DNA of 13,958 nucleotides from Vulcanimicrobiia bacterium (lineage in GTDB: Bacteria; Vulcanimicrobiota; Vulcanimicrobiia; Vulcanimicrobiales; Vulcanimicrobiaceae): positions 1 through 13,958 of the forward strand of contig JANWKW010000106.1 of assembly GCA_025451135.1 (NCBI GenBank), given 5' to 3'. This document shows, piece after piece, positions 6,972 to 12,928 of the stretch. Within the stretch, counting starts at the first letter, position 1. Each line of letters begins with the position of its first letter. A program made the position numbers and the translations under genes. The notes beneath the pieces were generated by a model that worked only from the letters and a program-made list of their open reading frames with translations, did not search any database and was not told where the DNA came from.

Positions 6972-7970
6972 CTATTTAGCGAAGGCGCAGGCGTGGGAGT
7001 AGTTGGTGTACTCCTTCTGGATCAGGTAGCTGTGACCGTTGAGGCTCACGGTCCCGCGGCTCGACGCGCACTCATCGCCGATCTCGCCGTACCGGTTGTT
7101 GTACCACGCGACGTTGTTGTCGGCCACGTACGGATCCGTGATCGTTTCGAACGTCTCGTGGGAGAGCGTCGACGACGTGGAGTCGATCAGGTTGCCGTTG
7201 GGACCTCCGCTGCCGACGTCGCAGCCCGAGACCGCCTGGTACGGTTCGACGCTGTAGAGCACTTTGCCGATATCCGAGTACGTCGCGTCGCCGTGATATG
7301 CACAGTACGTCCAGGTCGCCGTGTTCGAGGGCGAGTAGCAGCCGCCGGCCGACGTGCTGCACTGGTTGACGCCCTGAGCGAAGAACACGTTATAGATCGC
7401 CGTCGTGCCGCGGCCGTGCGAGAGCGCGACCGAGTGGACGATATTGAAGATATCCGCGTCGTGGAGCGTCCCCGAGGTGTTGTACGAGATCTGGGTGCTG
7501 CCGCCGAACGTGTAGCGCGCGTTCCCGGTCTGCCCGACGTATTGATCGATCAGATGGATCATCGTGCTGTTGGCCAGATTGGTCTGGAACGTCGAGGGCG
7601 TGCCCCAATAGCTTCCCGGCTGATTGACGTAGATGTCGTAGTAGAGCGTCGAGGGGACCGTCGGGCCGCCGTAGTTCGTGAGGTCCATCGGATGCCGTGT
7701 CGCATCCGGCACAACCGTACCCGGTTCGGTGACCGGATGGAGTTGCGTGAGCAGCGGCCGCCCCTCGAGCGGCATCGCGTAGGCGTGCGCGTCGGTGACG
7801 AGCTGTGCGACCGAGGCCGCGTTGCCTTGGTCGACCGGCGCGCCGTTGCCGGAGGCCGGAAGCGCGGTGGTCGTCGGGATGGTGCCTCCCGCGCCGCCGC
7901 AGCCGGCGATGAGGACGCCCACCAGGGCGGACGATGCGATCGCGGCGGCGATCCGAAGATGACGTTTCAT
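6972..7970 (-). CDS. Secreted lipoprotein with HExxE motif, function unknown
   Basis: 332 aa from the ATG at 7970. This start is chosen because GGGAGA lies 7 bases upstream and it begins a clean lipoprotein signal; an in-frame ATG at 8036 would add 22 residues in front of the signal peptide. Residues 1-24 form a signal with lipobox LIAGC (C24), so the protein is lipid-anchored. The mature part has a low-complexity linker (~25-50), then a globular domain rich in Tyr, Asn and Cys (several probable disulfides). A distinctive motif is S-H271-E272-T-F-E275-TITDP, followed by AWYNNRYGEIGDECA (~288-302). The HExx-x-TDP plus GEIGD combination occurs in a widespread family of secreted proteins and looks like a degenerate metalloprotease site (HExxE, not HExxH). 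I cannot assign an activity. It is a single-gene unit with its own terminator. Confidence 0.85.
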   Translation of the reverse strand: MKRHLRIAAAIASSALVGVLIAGCGGAGGTIPTTTALPASGNGAPVDQGNAASVAQLVTDAHAYAMPLEGRPLLTQLHPVTEPGTVVPDATRHPMDLTNYGGPTVPSTLYYDIYVNQPGSYWGTPSTFQTNLANSTMIHLIDQYVGQTGNARYTFGGSTQISYNTSGTLHDADIFNIVHSVALSHGRGTTAIYNVFFAQGVNQCSTSAGGCYSPSNTATWTYCAYHGDATYSDIGKVLYSVEPYQAVSGCDVGSGGPNGNLIDSTSSTLSHETFETITDPYVADNNVAWYNNRYGEIGDECASSRGTVSLNGHSYLIQKEYTNYSHACAFAK

Positions 7971-8065
7971 CGAGTGTTCTCCCAGTAGAAAGCAGCGAGC
8001 AACTCGCCCCGCCGTTCGCACCGCGCCGGGTCCCACCTGTGACGGAACATCGCTATATGCGTTTC

Positions 8066-8130
8066 GCCACTAACGAGAGAACGGCGCCGCTTTTCAGCGA
8101 CGCCGTCCTTCTCTCGACGTGACGAGTGGC
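8066..8130 (-). terminator. Long hairpin terminator after rplL
   Basis: On the minus strand an inner stem pairs 8075-8090 with 8096-8114, with a 3-base bulge and a wobble. It is enclosed by a 6-bp outer helix (8066-8071 with 8125-8130). It begins five bases after the rplL stop. The T-rich tract is poor (TTCTCTCGTT), so efficiency is uncertain. Confidence 0.6.
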
Positions 8131-8134
8131 GAGA

Positions 8135-8503
8135 TTACTTGATCTCGACCTTCGCGCCGGCTTCTTCGAGCTTGGCCTTGATCGAGGCGGCTTCGTCTTT
8201 GCTGACGCCTTCCTTGATCGCCTTGGGAGCGCTCTCGACGAACGCTTTGGCTTCGGTCAAGCCGAGGCTGGTGACTTCGCGAACGGCCTTGATGACCTTG
8301 ATCTTCTCCGCGCCGGCTTCCGCCAGGATCACGTCGAATTCGGTCTACTCGGCGGCCGGAGCCGCGGCGGCACCGCCGGCGGCGGCGACGGCGACCGGCG
8401 CCGCGGCCGAGACGCCGTACTTGTCTTCGAGCTGGTGGACGAGGTCCGCGAGTTCGAGGACGGTCAGTTTGTCGATCGATTCAATCAGTTCTGCAACTGC
8501 CAT
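8135..8503 (-). CDS. rplL: 50S ribosomal protein L7/L12, interrupted by in-frame TAG at codon 53
   Basis: Read through the TAG, the product is 122 aa, the normal length for L7/L12, the dimeric stalk protein that recruits translation GTPases. The N-terminal dimerisation domain (MAVAELIESIDKLTVLELAD..., ~1-33) leads to an Ala-rich hinge (~33-52). Codon 53 is TAG (bases 8347-8345), giving AAE-stop-TEFDVI where other L7/L12 proteins have AAEEKTEFDVI. The C-terminal domain (~57-122: VIKAVREVTSLGLTEAKAFVESAP...KLEEAGAKVEIK) is perfectly conserved. The frame is unchanged across the TAG and the ATG has GGGAGA overlapping the rplJ stop, 18 bases away, so the gene is coupled to rplJ. The gene is essential in bacteria, so a sequence error (one base from AAG, GAG or CAG) is the simplest reading; readthrough or a real nonsense change cannot be excluded. 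Confidence 0.9.
8345..8347 (-). other. In-frame amber codon inside rplL
   Basis: Plus-strand CTA, minus-strand TAG, flanked by GAG upstream and ACC downstream. It falls in the flexible hinge between the two L7/L12 domains. A GTG lies five codons later (8332) and could restart translation of the C-terminal domain alone. Confidence 0.9.
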
Positions 8504-8521
8504 GATACGTTATGATCTCCC

Positions 8522-9049
8522 TTAGGATTCTTGAGCGAGTTTTTGCTCGCGGATAGCATTGAGCGCGCGGACGAGACCGCTCTGGTTGCCTTGAAGCACG
8601 GTGACGAGACCGCGGATCGGGCTTGAGAGCGAACCGACCAACCGGGCGATGAGTTCGGATTTCGGCGGGAGCGCGGCAAGCGCGTAGACCTGCTTCGCAT
8701 CCGCGACCTGGCCGTCGATGAAGGCGCCTTTGATGCCGAGCGACTTGACGTCGTCGGCGAACGTCTTGAGCGCCTTCGCCGGAGCGACCGGATCCGAGCC
8801 TGCGAACACCACTCCGGTCGAACCGGAGAGGAACCCCTCGAGATGCTTGGTGAGGTCGTCACCCGCGGCGATCTTGAAGAGCGTGTTCTTGACGACGGCG
8901 TACGTGCTGCCGTCCTTGCGCAGCTCGCCGCGGAGTTTCGTGATTTCCGCGACGGTCAGTCCCTGGAAGTTGGTCAGGAAGAGGTTCTGCGAACCGGCGA
9001 TCCGGTCGCGTAACTCTTGTACCGCGGCTTCTTTTTTTGCGGTTGGCAT
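8522..9049 (-). CDS. rplJ: 50S ribosomal protein L10
   Basis: 175 aa, the usual size. The N terminus (MPTAKKEAAVQELRDRIAGS, then NLFLTNFQGLTVAEITKLR) and YAVVKNTLFKIA are the classic rRNA-binding L10 domain, while the C-terminal part (~165-175) should form the helix that carries L7/L12 dimers. L10 anchors the stalk to 23S rRNA and, bound to L7/L12, represses its own mRNA through the leader just upstream. It stops 18 bases before rplL. The ATG at 9049 is preceded by AGGGG, about 11 bases away. It is separated from rplA by ~3.9 kb of unrelated genes, unlike the usual rplKAJL run. Confidence 0.97.
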   Translation of the reverse strand: MPTAKKEAAVQELRDRIAGSQNLFLTNFQGLTVAEITKLRGELRKDGSTYAVVKNTLFKIAAGDDLTKHLEGFLSGSTGVVFAGSDPVAPAKALKTFADDVKSLGIKGAFIDGQVADAKQVYALAALPPKSELIARLVGSLSSPIRGLVTVLQGNQSGLVRALNAIREQKLAQES

Positions 9050-9066
9050 ATATAGAGAGCCCCTGT

Positions 9067-9104
9067 TAAACAGAAAAGCGCTCCTCCAGCCGTAAGAGGG
9101 CGCT
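9067..9104 (-). terminator. Attenuator-like hairpin between L10 leader and rplJ
   Basis: On the minus strand 9104-9096 pairs with 9086-9077 (about 9 bp, one bulged base, ~9-base loop) and is followed directly by TTTTCTGTTT. It has the form of an intrinsic terminator, yet it lies inside the rplJL leader, 18 bases before the rplJ ATG. This fits premature termination as part of stalk-protein control. Confidence 0.75.
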
Positions 9105-9129
9105 TCGTTTCGGGGCGGCGCTCGCGCGC

Positions 9130-9212
9130 TGACCGGTCACGTATCACGTCCTCGGTAGGTCCGGACGGGTCCGGATTAACGCCCTTGCGGGCGGCCTACG
9201 GTCTTTGGAGCC
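9130..9212 (-). promoter_or_regulatory. L10 leader RNA (autoregulatory site of rplJL)
   Basis: The minus-strand RNA shows the known L10 leader layout. A GTAGG/CCTAC closing helix (9199-9195 with 9159-9155) encloses two hairpins: CGCCCGCAAGGGCG (9193-9180, GCAA-type loop) and CCGGACCCGTCCGG (9174-9161). The flanks AAAGACCGTAGG and CCTACCGAGG match the conserved kink-turn side of this family. L10 bound with L7/L12 is known to bind such leaders and reduce rplJL expression. The 5' end coincides with the start site predicted from the promoter immediately upstream. Confidence 0.88.
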
Positions 9213-9218
9213 AGGCGG

Positions 9219-9248
9219 AGCATAGCACGAGGGCGGGGGGGCACGCAA
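9219..9248 (-). promoter_or_regulatory. Promoter of rplJL
   Basis: On the minus strand TTGCGT (9248-9243) and TATGCT (9224-9219) are 18 bases apart, and the -10 is preceded by TGC (extended -10). The implied start at ~9212 is exactly where the L10 leader begins. A run of G on the plus strand (9235-9241) fills the spacer. Confidence 0.7.
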
Positions 9249-9301
9249 CCGCATCGGCCGGGAATGAAGCCGCCGTCGTCCGCTTGAACCAGAGGCGCGA
9301 T

Positions 9302-9880
9302 ATGCCCAAACGACATCTCGACGACCTCCTGGCCGGAAACCGCCGGTTCGCAGCCGGCACGCCGACCGCCCAGCAAGCGACCGCAGCGGGAGCCGAAATG
9401 GCCCTCGGCCAGGCGCCCTACGCCACCATCTTGAGCTGCTCGGACTCCCGGGTGCCGGTCGAGACGATCTTCGACCACGGTCCGGGAGACATCTTCGTGG
9501 TCCGGGTCGCCGGGAATTTCGTGAACGACGACGGCCTGGCGTCGATCGAGTTCGCGGTCTCGAAGCTCGAATCGAACCTGGTGATGGTCCTCGGGCACTC
9601 GGGCTGCGGCGCTGCCGAAGCCGCCATCGCCTCGCTCTCGGGCACGACCTTTCCCGGCCATATCGGGCGGCTGGCCACGGCGGTCGCCCCGGCCGCGATC
9701 GCGGCCAAAGCCCAAGCAGGCGATTGGTATGCCAACACGATAGCTGAGAACGTCCGGGCCAACGTCGCCGCCCTGACCGCTCGCTCCGCCATCCTCGCCG
9801 ACGCGGCGACCTCCGGGGCGATCCTGATCTGCGGCGCGGTCTACGACATCCACACCGGAATGGTACGCATGCTCTCGTAA
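9302..9880 (+). CDS. Beta-class carbonic anhydrase, cytoplasmic
   Basis: 192 aa, a full-length beta-carbonic anhydrase that interconverts CO2 and bicarbonate. The zinc and catalytic residues are all present: C46-S-D48-S-R50 (Cys ligand and the Asp-Arg dyad) and H99-S-G-C102 (His and Cys ligands). There is no signal peptide, so it should act in the cytoplasm. The ATG at 9302 is preceded by AGAGG at 9290-9294 and begins just before the conserved domain; an in-frame start at 9185 would overlap the divergent L10 leader and adds sequence with no family resemblance. It diverges from rplJL across a 252-base gap holding the rplJL leader and promoter. A closely similar paralogue follows 17 bases downstream. 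Confidence 0.95.
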   Translation: MPKRHLDDLLAGNRRFAAGTPTAQQATAAGAEMALGQAPYATILSCSDSRVPVETIFDHGPGDIFVVRVAGNFVNDDGLASIEFAVSKLESNLVMVLGHSGCGAAEAAIASLSGTTFPGHIGRLATAVAPAAIAAKAQAGDWYANTIAENVRANVAALTARSAILADAATSGAILICGAVYDIHTGMVRMLS

Positions 9881-9897
9881 CGATGAAAGGACATGCC

Positions 9898-10593
9898 GTG
9901 AGCGATACGCCGAACGCCATCTCTCGTAAGACCCTCTTGACCGCCGGCGCGGGCCTGGCCGCGATGGCCCTCGATGCCGGTCCGCTCCGACTCTCGGCGT
10001 TGGCCGCGAGCCCCGGCGGGAATGCCCATCTGGCCGCCTTGATGGCCGGCAACGCGCGCTTCGTCGCGGGCACGCCGCGCTGCGTGCCCGCGACCGCGCG
10101 GCGGACCGAACTCGCCAACGGCCAGGCCCCGTTCGCCGCGGTGCTCGGATGTTCGGATTCGCGCGTGCCCGTCGAGACGATCTTCGATCACGAACCGGGC
10201 GACGTGTTCGTGGTCCGCGTCGCCGGGAATTTCGTCACCGATACCGGCTTAGGTTCGCTCGAATACTCCGTCGCGGTGCTGAAGTCCGAACTGATCGTGG
10301 TGCTCGGGCACTCGGCGTGCGGCGCCGTCAAGGCCGCGACGCAGGCCGTGAAGGGCGAGACCTTCCCCGGTCATATCCAAGCGCTCGCGACGGCGATCGA
10401 ACCGGCCGCGAAGGCGACCAAAGGCCAAGCCGGCGATTGGCTCGCCAACGCGATCGCGGAGAACGTGCGGATGAACGTGCGCGCGCTGCTCGCGCAGTCG
10501 ACGATCCTCGCGCAGGCGCACGCCGCCGGCACGATCGCGATCGTCGGCGCGGTCTACGACCTGCACACCGGCAAGGTCAACCTGCTCGCCTGA
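9898..10593 (+). CDS. Beta-class carbonic anhydrase, probably exported
   Basis: 231 aa from the GTG at 9898, chosen because AAAGGA (9886-9891) is placed ideally before it; an ATG at 9883 is in frame but has no ribosome site. The catalytic residues are intact: C85-S-D87-S-R89 and H138-S-A-C141. Compared with the preceding gene it carries an extra ~38-residue N terminus, ISRKTLLTAGAGLAAMALDA, with an Arg-Lys pair before a hydrophobic stretch and an Ala-rich end. This resembles a Tat signal with the second Arg replaced by Lys, so export to the periplasm is likely but not certain. The two enzymes are alike along their whole length, including VPVETIFDH, VRVAGNFV, FPGHI and GAVYD, which indicates a tandem duplication. 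It converges on the next gene with an 11-base gap. Confidence 0.93.
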   Translation: MSDTPNAISRKTLLTAGAGLAAMALDAGPLRLSALAASPGGNAHLAALMAGNARFVAGTPRCVPATARRTELANGQAPFAAVLGCSDSRVPVETIFDHEPGDVFVVRVAGNFVTDTGLGSLEYSVAVLKSELIVVLGHSACGAVKAATQAVKGETFPGHIQALATAIEPAAKATKGQAGDWLANAIAENVRMNVRALLAQSTILAQAHAAGTIAIVGAVYDLHTGKVNLLA

Positions 10594-10604
10594 TAGGGAC
10601 GACG

Positions 10605-11375
10605 CTAGTCCGCCGTGAGGACGAAATGCGCGACCCGGAGACGGCCGCCGCCGCGGAACTCGAACCAGAGTTCGTAGAGCCCGGGCTCGCGCAATCCGGC
10701 GTGCAGCACGAGCCGCGATCCGCTGCGAGCGGCGGCCGCCATCTCCATGCCCGGCATCGTCGCGTTCGCGTCCATCGGATGCACGTGCGCGTACGAGTAG
10801 TCGCGCGCGTTGACGAAGACGGCGTGGCCGGCGGCGCCGAGATACGGTTCAAGGTCCGTCGGCGGACGGCCGTTCTTGAGGATCGTCACGCCGATCGTCG
10901 CGCCTTCGCCCGTGCGGACGTGCGTCGCGCTCAGTCGCACCACGTACGGGCCGGCCTGGGCGACCGGGCCGGACGGGACGATGCGCGCGAAGACCGCGTT
11001 GGCCCCGACGTCGAACCGGAAGACTTGCTGGCCGATACCTACCGGTTCGCTATCCGCATAGACCCGGTACGGACCGCGCGGCATGGCCGCATCCACCACG
11101 AAGTGCCCGTTCGGCAGCAGCCGGGGATGCAGGTGCGCGAACGACGAGAAATCGTCGGCGACCACGATGACGTGCATGAGGCGCGTCATATCGAGGGCGT
11201 AGCGGCTGACGACGCTCGCGCCGCGATGCTGGACGAAGTCGAGGCGGGTCAGTCCGCCCGGCGCGGGCGCGATCGCGAGCGTCGAGGTGACCGACGGCGC
11301 GCCGGTCTGGAGCGCGTACGATCCGGAGAACGTGCCGGTCAGGACCGCGAGCGCGAGGACGAACGGGTGCTGCAT
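10605..11375 (-). CDS. Secreted protein with two His-rich HLHP/HVHP repeats, possible copper handling
   Basis: 256 aa with a short signal peptide (~1-20). Two related beta-rich halves each carry a His pattern: RLMH68VIVVADDFSSFAH81LH83P in the first, and GH184AVFVNARDYSYAH197VH199P followed by Met-rich MPGMEM (~207-212) in the second. Paired H...H-x-H-P motifs with a nearby Met cluster are seen in periplasmic proteins linked to copper or other heavy metals, so metal binding in the periplasm is the best guess. No enzyme motif was recognised. GPYRVYAD after the first motif recurs in this uncharacterised family. The ATG is preceded by AAAGGG at very short spacing. It is divergent from the serine-hydrolase gene across 74 bases. 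Confidence 0.75.
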   Translation of the reverse strand: MQHPFVLALAVLTGTFSGSYALQTGAPSVTSTLAIAPAPGGLTRLDFVQHRGASVVSRYALDMTRLMHVIVVADDFSSFAHLHPRLLPNGHFVVDAAMPRGPYRVYADSEPVGIGQQVFRFDVGANAVFARIVPSGPVAQAGPYVVRLSATHVRTGEGATIGVTILKNGRPPTDLEPYLGAAGHAVFVNARDYSYAHVHPMDANATMPGMEMAAAARSGSRLVLHAGLREPGLYELWFEFRGGGRLRVAHFVLTAD

Positions 11376-11449
11376 GTCCCTTTCTTATCCCCCGCGGGCG
11401 GCGCCGGGCTAGCACAGGAGTAGCATTTCGGGCGGCAAACGTCTGGGGC

Positions 11450-12661
11450 ATGGGTGACCGGACGAGGGCTGAGTTCCTCACGACCGCGGGCGGCGCCGCC
11501 TTAGCGGCCTCGCTGCCGTCGCCCGCGCGCGCCGCCGTCATCGCGACCCGCATCCAGGGCATCCTCGACGCCGCCGTCGATGACGCCCACCGCGCGGGGC
11601 GTTCCGCCGCCGCCTACGTGGCAGGCGCCTTCGATCCATCGTTCGGCAGCGGCCAGATCTTCGTCTCCGGCGCGCCGCTCGCCGCCCGCGATCACCAGCG
11701 GACCATCCCGCTCGACCGCGACACGCCGTTCCTGATCGGCTCGATCACCAAGGTATTCACCTCGCGCATCTTCGCCATGCGCCGCGGCGGATACGGCGGC
11801 ACGCTCGGCGATACGCTGCGCGTCGGTCTGCCGGCGCGGCTCGCCGCGCTGCGCGTGCTCGACATCGGCCACTACGGGTCCGGGTTCCCGAGCGACGACG
11901 ATCCGCCGATCTGGACCAACGGCACGATCGACGGCCAGACGCTGCCGCTGCTGGCGAAGTCCCTCAGGAGCCACACCGAGCTGCCGCAGTGCGATCCCGG
12001 AGCGCAATACTCGTACTCGAATCTGTCGTGGGGACTGCTCGGACTCGCGTCGCTCGACATCGACAGCGTCGACCGTCCGGCCGCCGACGAGTGGATCGAA
12101 GCGGTCCGCGCGCTCGGCGGCGCGCTCGGTCTGCACGCGACGACGCCGTGGACGGCGGCGACCGCAGATGGATTGCCCGCCGGCTACAACGGCAACACGC
12201 TGCTGGCCGAAGGCTTCAGCTACGGCGCGCGTAACTGGCCGACCCTCGGCGGCGGCGGCGATCTCGCGAGCACCGGCACGGATATGCTCGCGTGGCTCGG
12301 CTACAACATGGGGCGTACCGGTCGCGATACGGCATTGTTGCGCGAGCAGCAGACGGCGACGCAGACGTTCAAGACCCAAGCCCCACCCGTCGCCGATATC
12401 GGCCCTTGCGTCACGCGCGCGCTGCCGTCGCCGCTCACCACGAGCCTGGGGTGGTTCCATGCGGCGCCGCGCTGGAATCGCGGGATCGAGCTGCTCTGGA
12501 AGAACGGCGGCGTGCAAGGGTTCACGTCGTGGATGGGATTCCGCGCTTGGGCCGGCGGCGCGTCGCCGTCGCGCACCGGCGTCTTCGTGCTCGCCAACGA
12601 CAAGAGCGCCGACGCGCTCGGGATGCGGATCGCGCGCGATCTGCTCGGCTCGGCTCGGTGA
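11450..12661 (+). CDS. Serine hydrolase of the beta-lactamase / DD-peptidase (class C-like) family
   Basis: 403 aa. The N terminus (RAEFLTTAGGAALAASLPSPARA, ~6-28 with Ala-rich cleavage region) is a signal peptide, Tat-like in shape but without a canonical twin Arg. The three active-site motifs of the family are present: S98-I-T-K101, Y189-S-N191 and K351-N-G353. GHYGSGFP (~140-147) takes the place of the usual THTSGLP. This fold includes class C beta-lactamases, D-Ala-D-Ala carboxypeptidases and esterases; AmpC itself is not indicated, and the substrate is open. The neighbouring small membrane protein begins 11 bases later and is probably co-transcribed. The ATG has only a weak G-rich sequence upstream. 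Confidence 0.9.
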   Translation: MGDRTRAEFLTTAGGAALAASLPSPARAAVIATRIQGILDAAVDDAHRAGRSAAAYVAGAFDPSFGSGQIFVSGAPLAARDHQRTIPLDRDTPFLIGSITKVFTSRIFAMRRGGYGGTLGDTLRVGLPARLAALRVLDIGHYGSGFPSDDDPPIWTNGTIDGQTLPLLAKSLRSHTELPQCDPGAQYSYSNLSWGLLGLASLDIDSVDRPAADEWIEAVRALGGALGLHATTPWTAATADGLPAGYNGNTLLAEGFSYGARNWPTLGGGGDLASTGTDMLAWLGYNMGRTGRDTALLREQQTATQTFKTQAPPVADIGPCVTRALPSPLTTSLGWFHAAPRWNRGIELLWKNGGVQGFTSWMGFRAWAGGASPSRTGVFVLANDKSADALGMRIARDLLGSAR

Positions 12662-12672
12662 AAGGCATGACT

Positions 12673-12879
12673 ATGACATCACGCACGCGCGCCCTATGGA
12701 TCGTCGCGATCGCACTCGTGGCGATCGTCGGCGCGGCCATGGTTCTACCGAGACGCGCGACCGGAGGGACACCGCAAGTCGTCCGCGTCCGGACCAGCAC
12801 GACCACCGGCGACAGCACGACGTCGGGCGGCGTAACCGTCAGTCATCGAACGACCACGTCGGTCGCCCCGTCGCGATAG
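12673..12879 (+). CDS. Small membrane-anchored Thr/Ser-rich protein, unknown function
   Basis: 68 aa from the ATG at 12673, which has GAAAGG at 12660-12665 seven bases before it; an ATG at 12667 is in frame but too near that site. Residues ~7-26 (ALWIVAIALVAIVGAAMVLP) form one transmembrane helix after a short basic N terminus, so the tail should face the periplasm. The tail is almost all Thr, Ser, Val, Gly and Arg, with TSTTTGDSTTSGGVTVSHRTTTS. I recognise no family. It lies between the serine hydrolase and a strong terminator, and shares its frame with no longer gene, so it is a plausible real small gene. Confidence 0.6.
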   Translation: MTSRTRALWIVAIALVAIVGAAMVLPRRATGGTPQVVRVRTSTTTGDSTTSGGVTVSHRTTTSVAPSR

Positions 12880-12915
12880 AAAAAGGCCGCCGGTCTCCCG
12901 GCGGCCTTTTCTATT
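12877..12915. terminator. Bidirectional terminator between the serine-hydrolase unit and rplKA
   Basis: A perfect 13-bp stem (12881-12893 with 12898-12910), loop TCTC. The stem has AAAA at one foot and TTTT at the other, continuing as TTTTCTATT on the plus strand and TTTTTCTAT on the minus strand, so it can stop transcription from both sides. Confidence 0.93.
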
Positions 12916-12928
12916 CTCGCGAACGCGC

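Noticed and set aside
6921..7988. 355-codon plus-strand frame opposite the lipoprotein gene
   Set aside because: The minus-strand frame has a lipobox, ribosome site, conserved motif and terminator; the plus frame is Arg/Val-rich and lacks all of these.
8135..8332. A separate 65-residue gene for the L7/L12 C-terminal domain
   Set aside because: It is only the part of rplL after the TAG. No ribosome site was seen before GTG 8332, and the upstream half is in frame, so one interrupted rplL is the better description.
9185..9301. Longer start for the first carbonic anhydrase at 9185
   Set aside because: The extension would overlap the opposite-strand L10 leader and rplJL promoter, has no family similarity, and a good start with AGAGG exists at 9302.
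10149..11423. 424-codon plus-strand frame over the end of the second carbonic anhydrase and the His-rich protein gene
   Set aside because: It starts inside the carbonic anhydrase catalytic region and lies antisense to a gene with a signal peptide and duplicated His motifs.
11501..12517. 338-codon minus-strand frame opposite the serine hydrolase
   Set aside because: The plus strand carries the SxxK, YxN and KxG motifs in the right order; the antisense product shows only Arg-rich composition.
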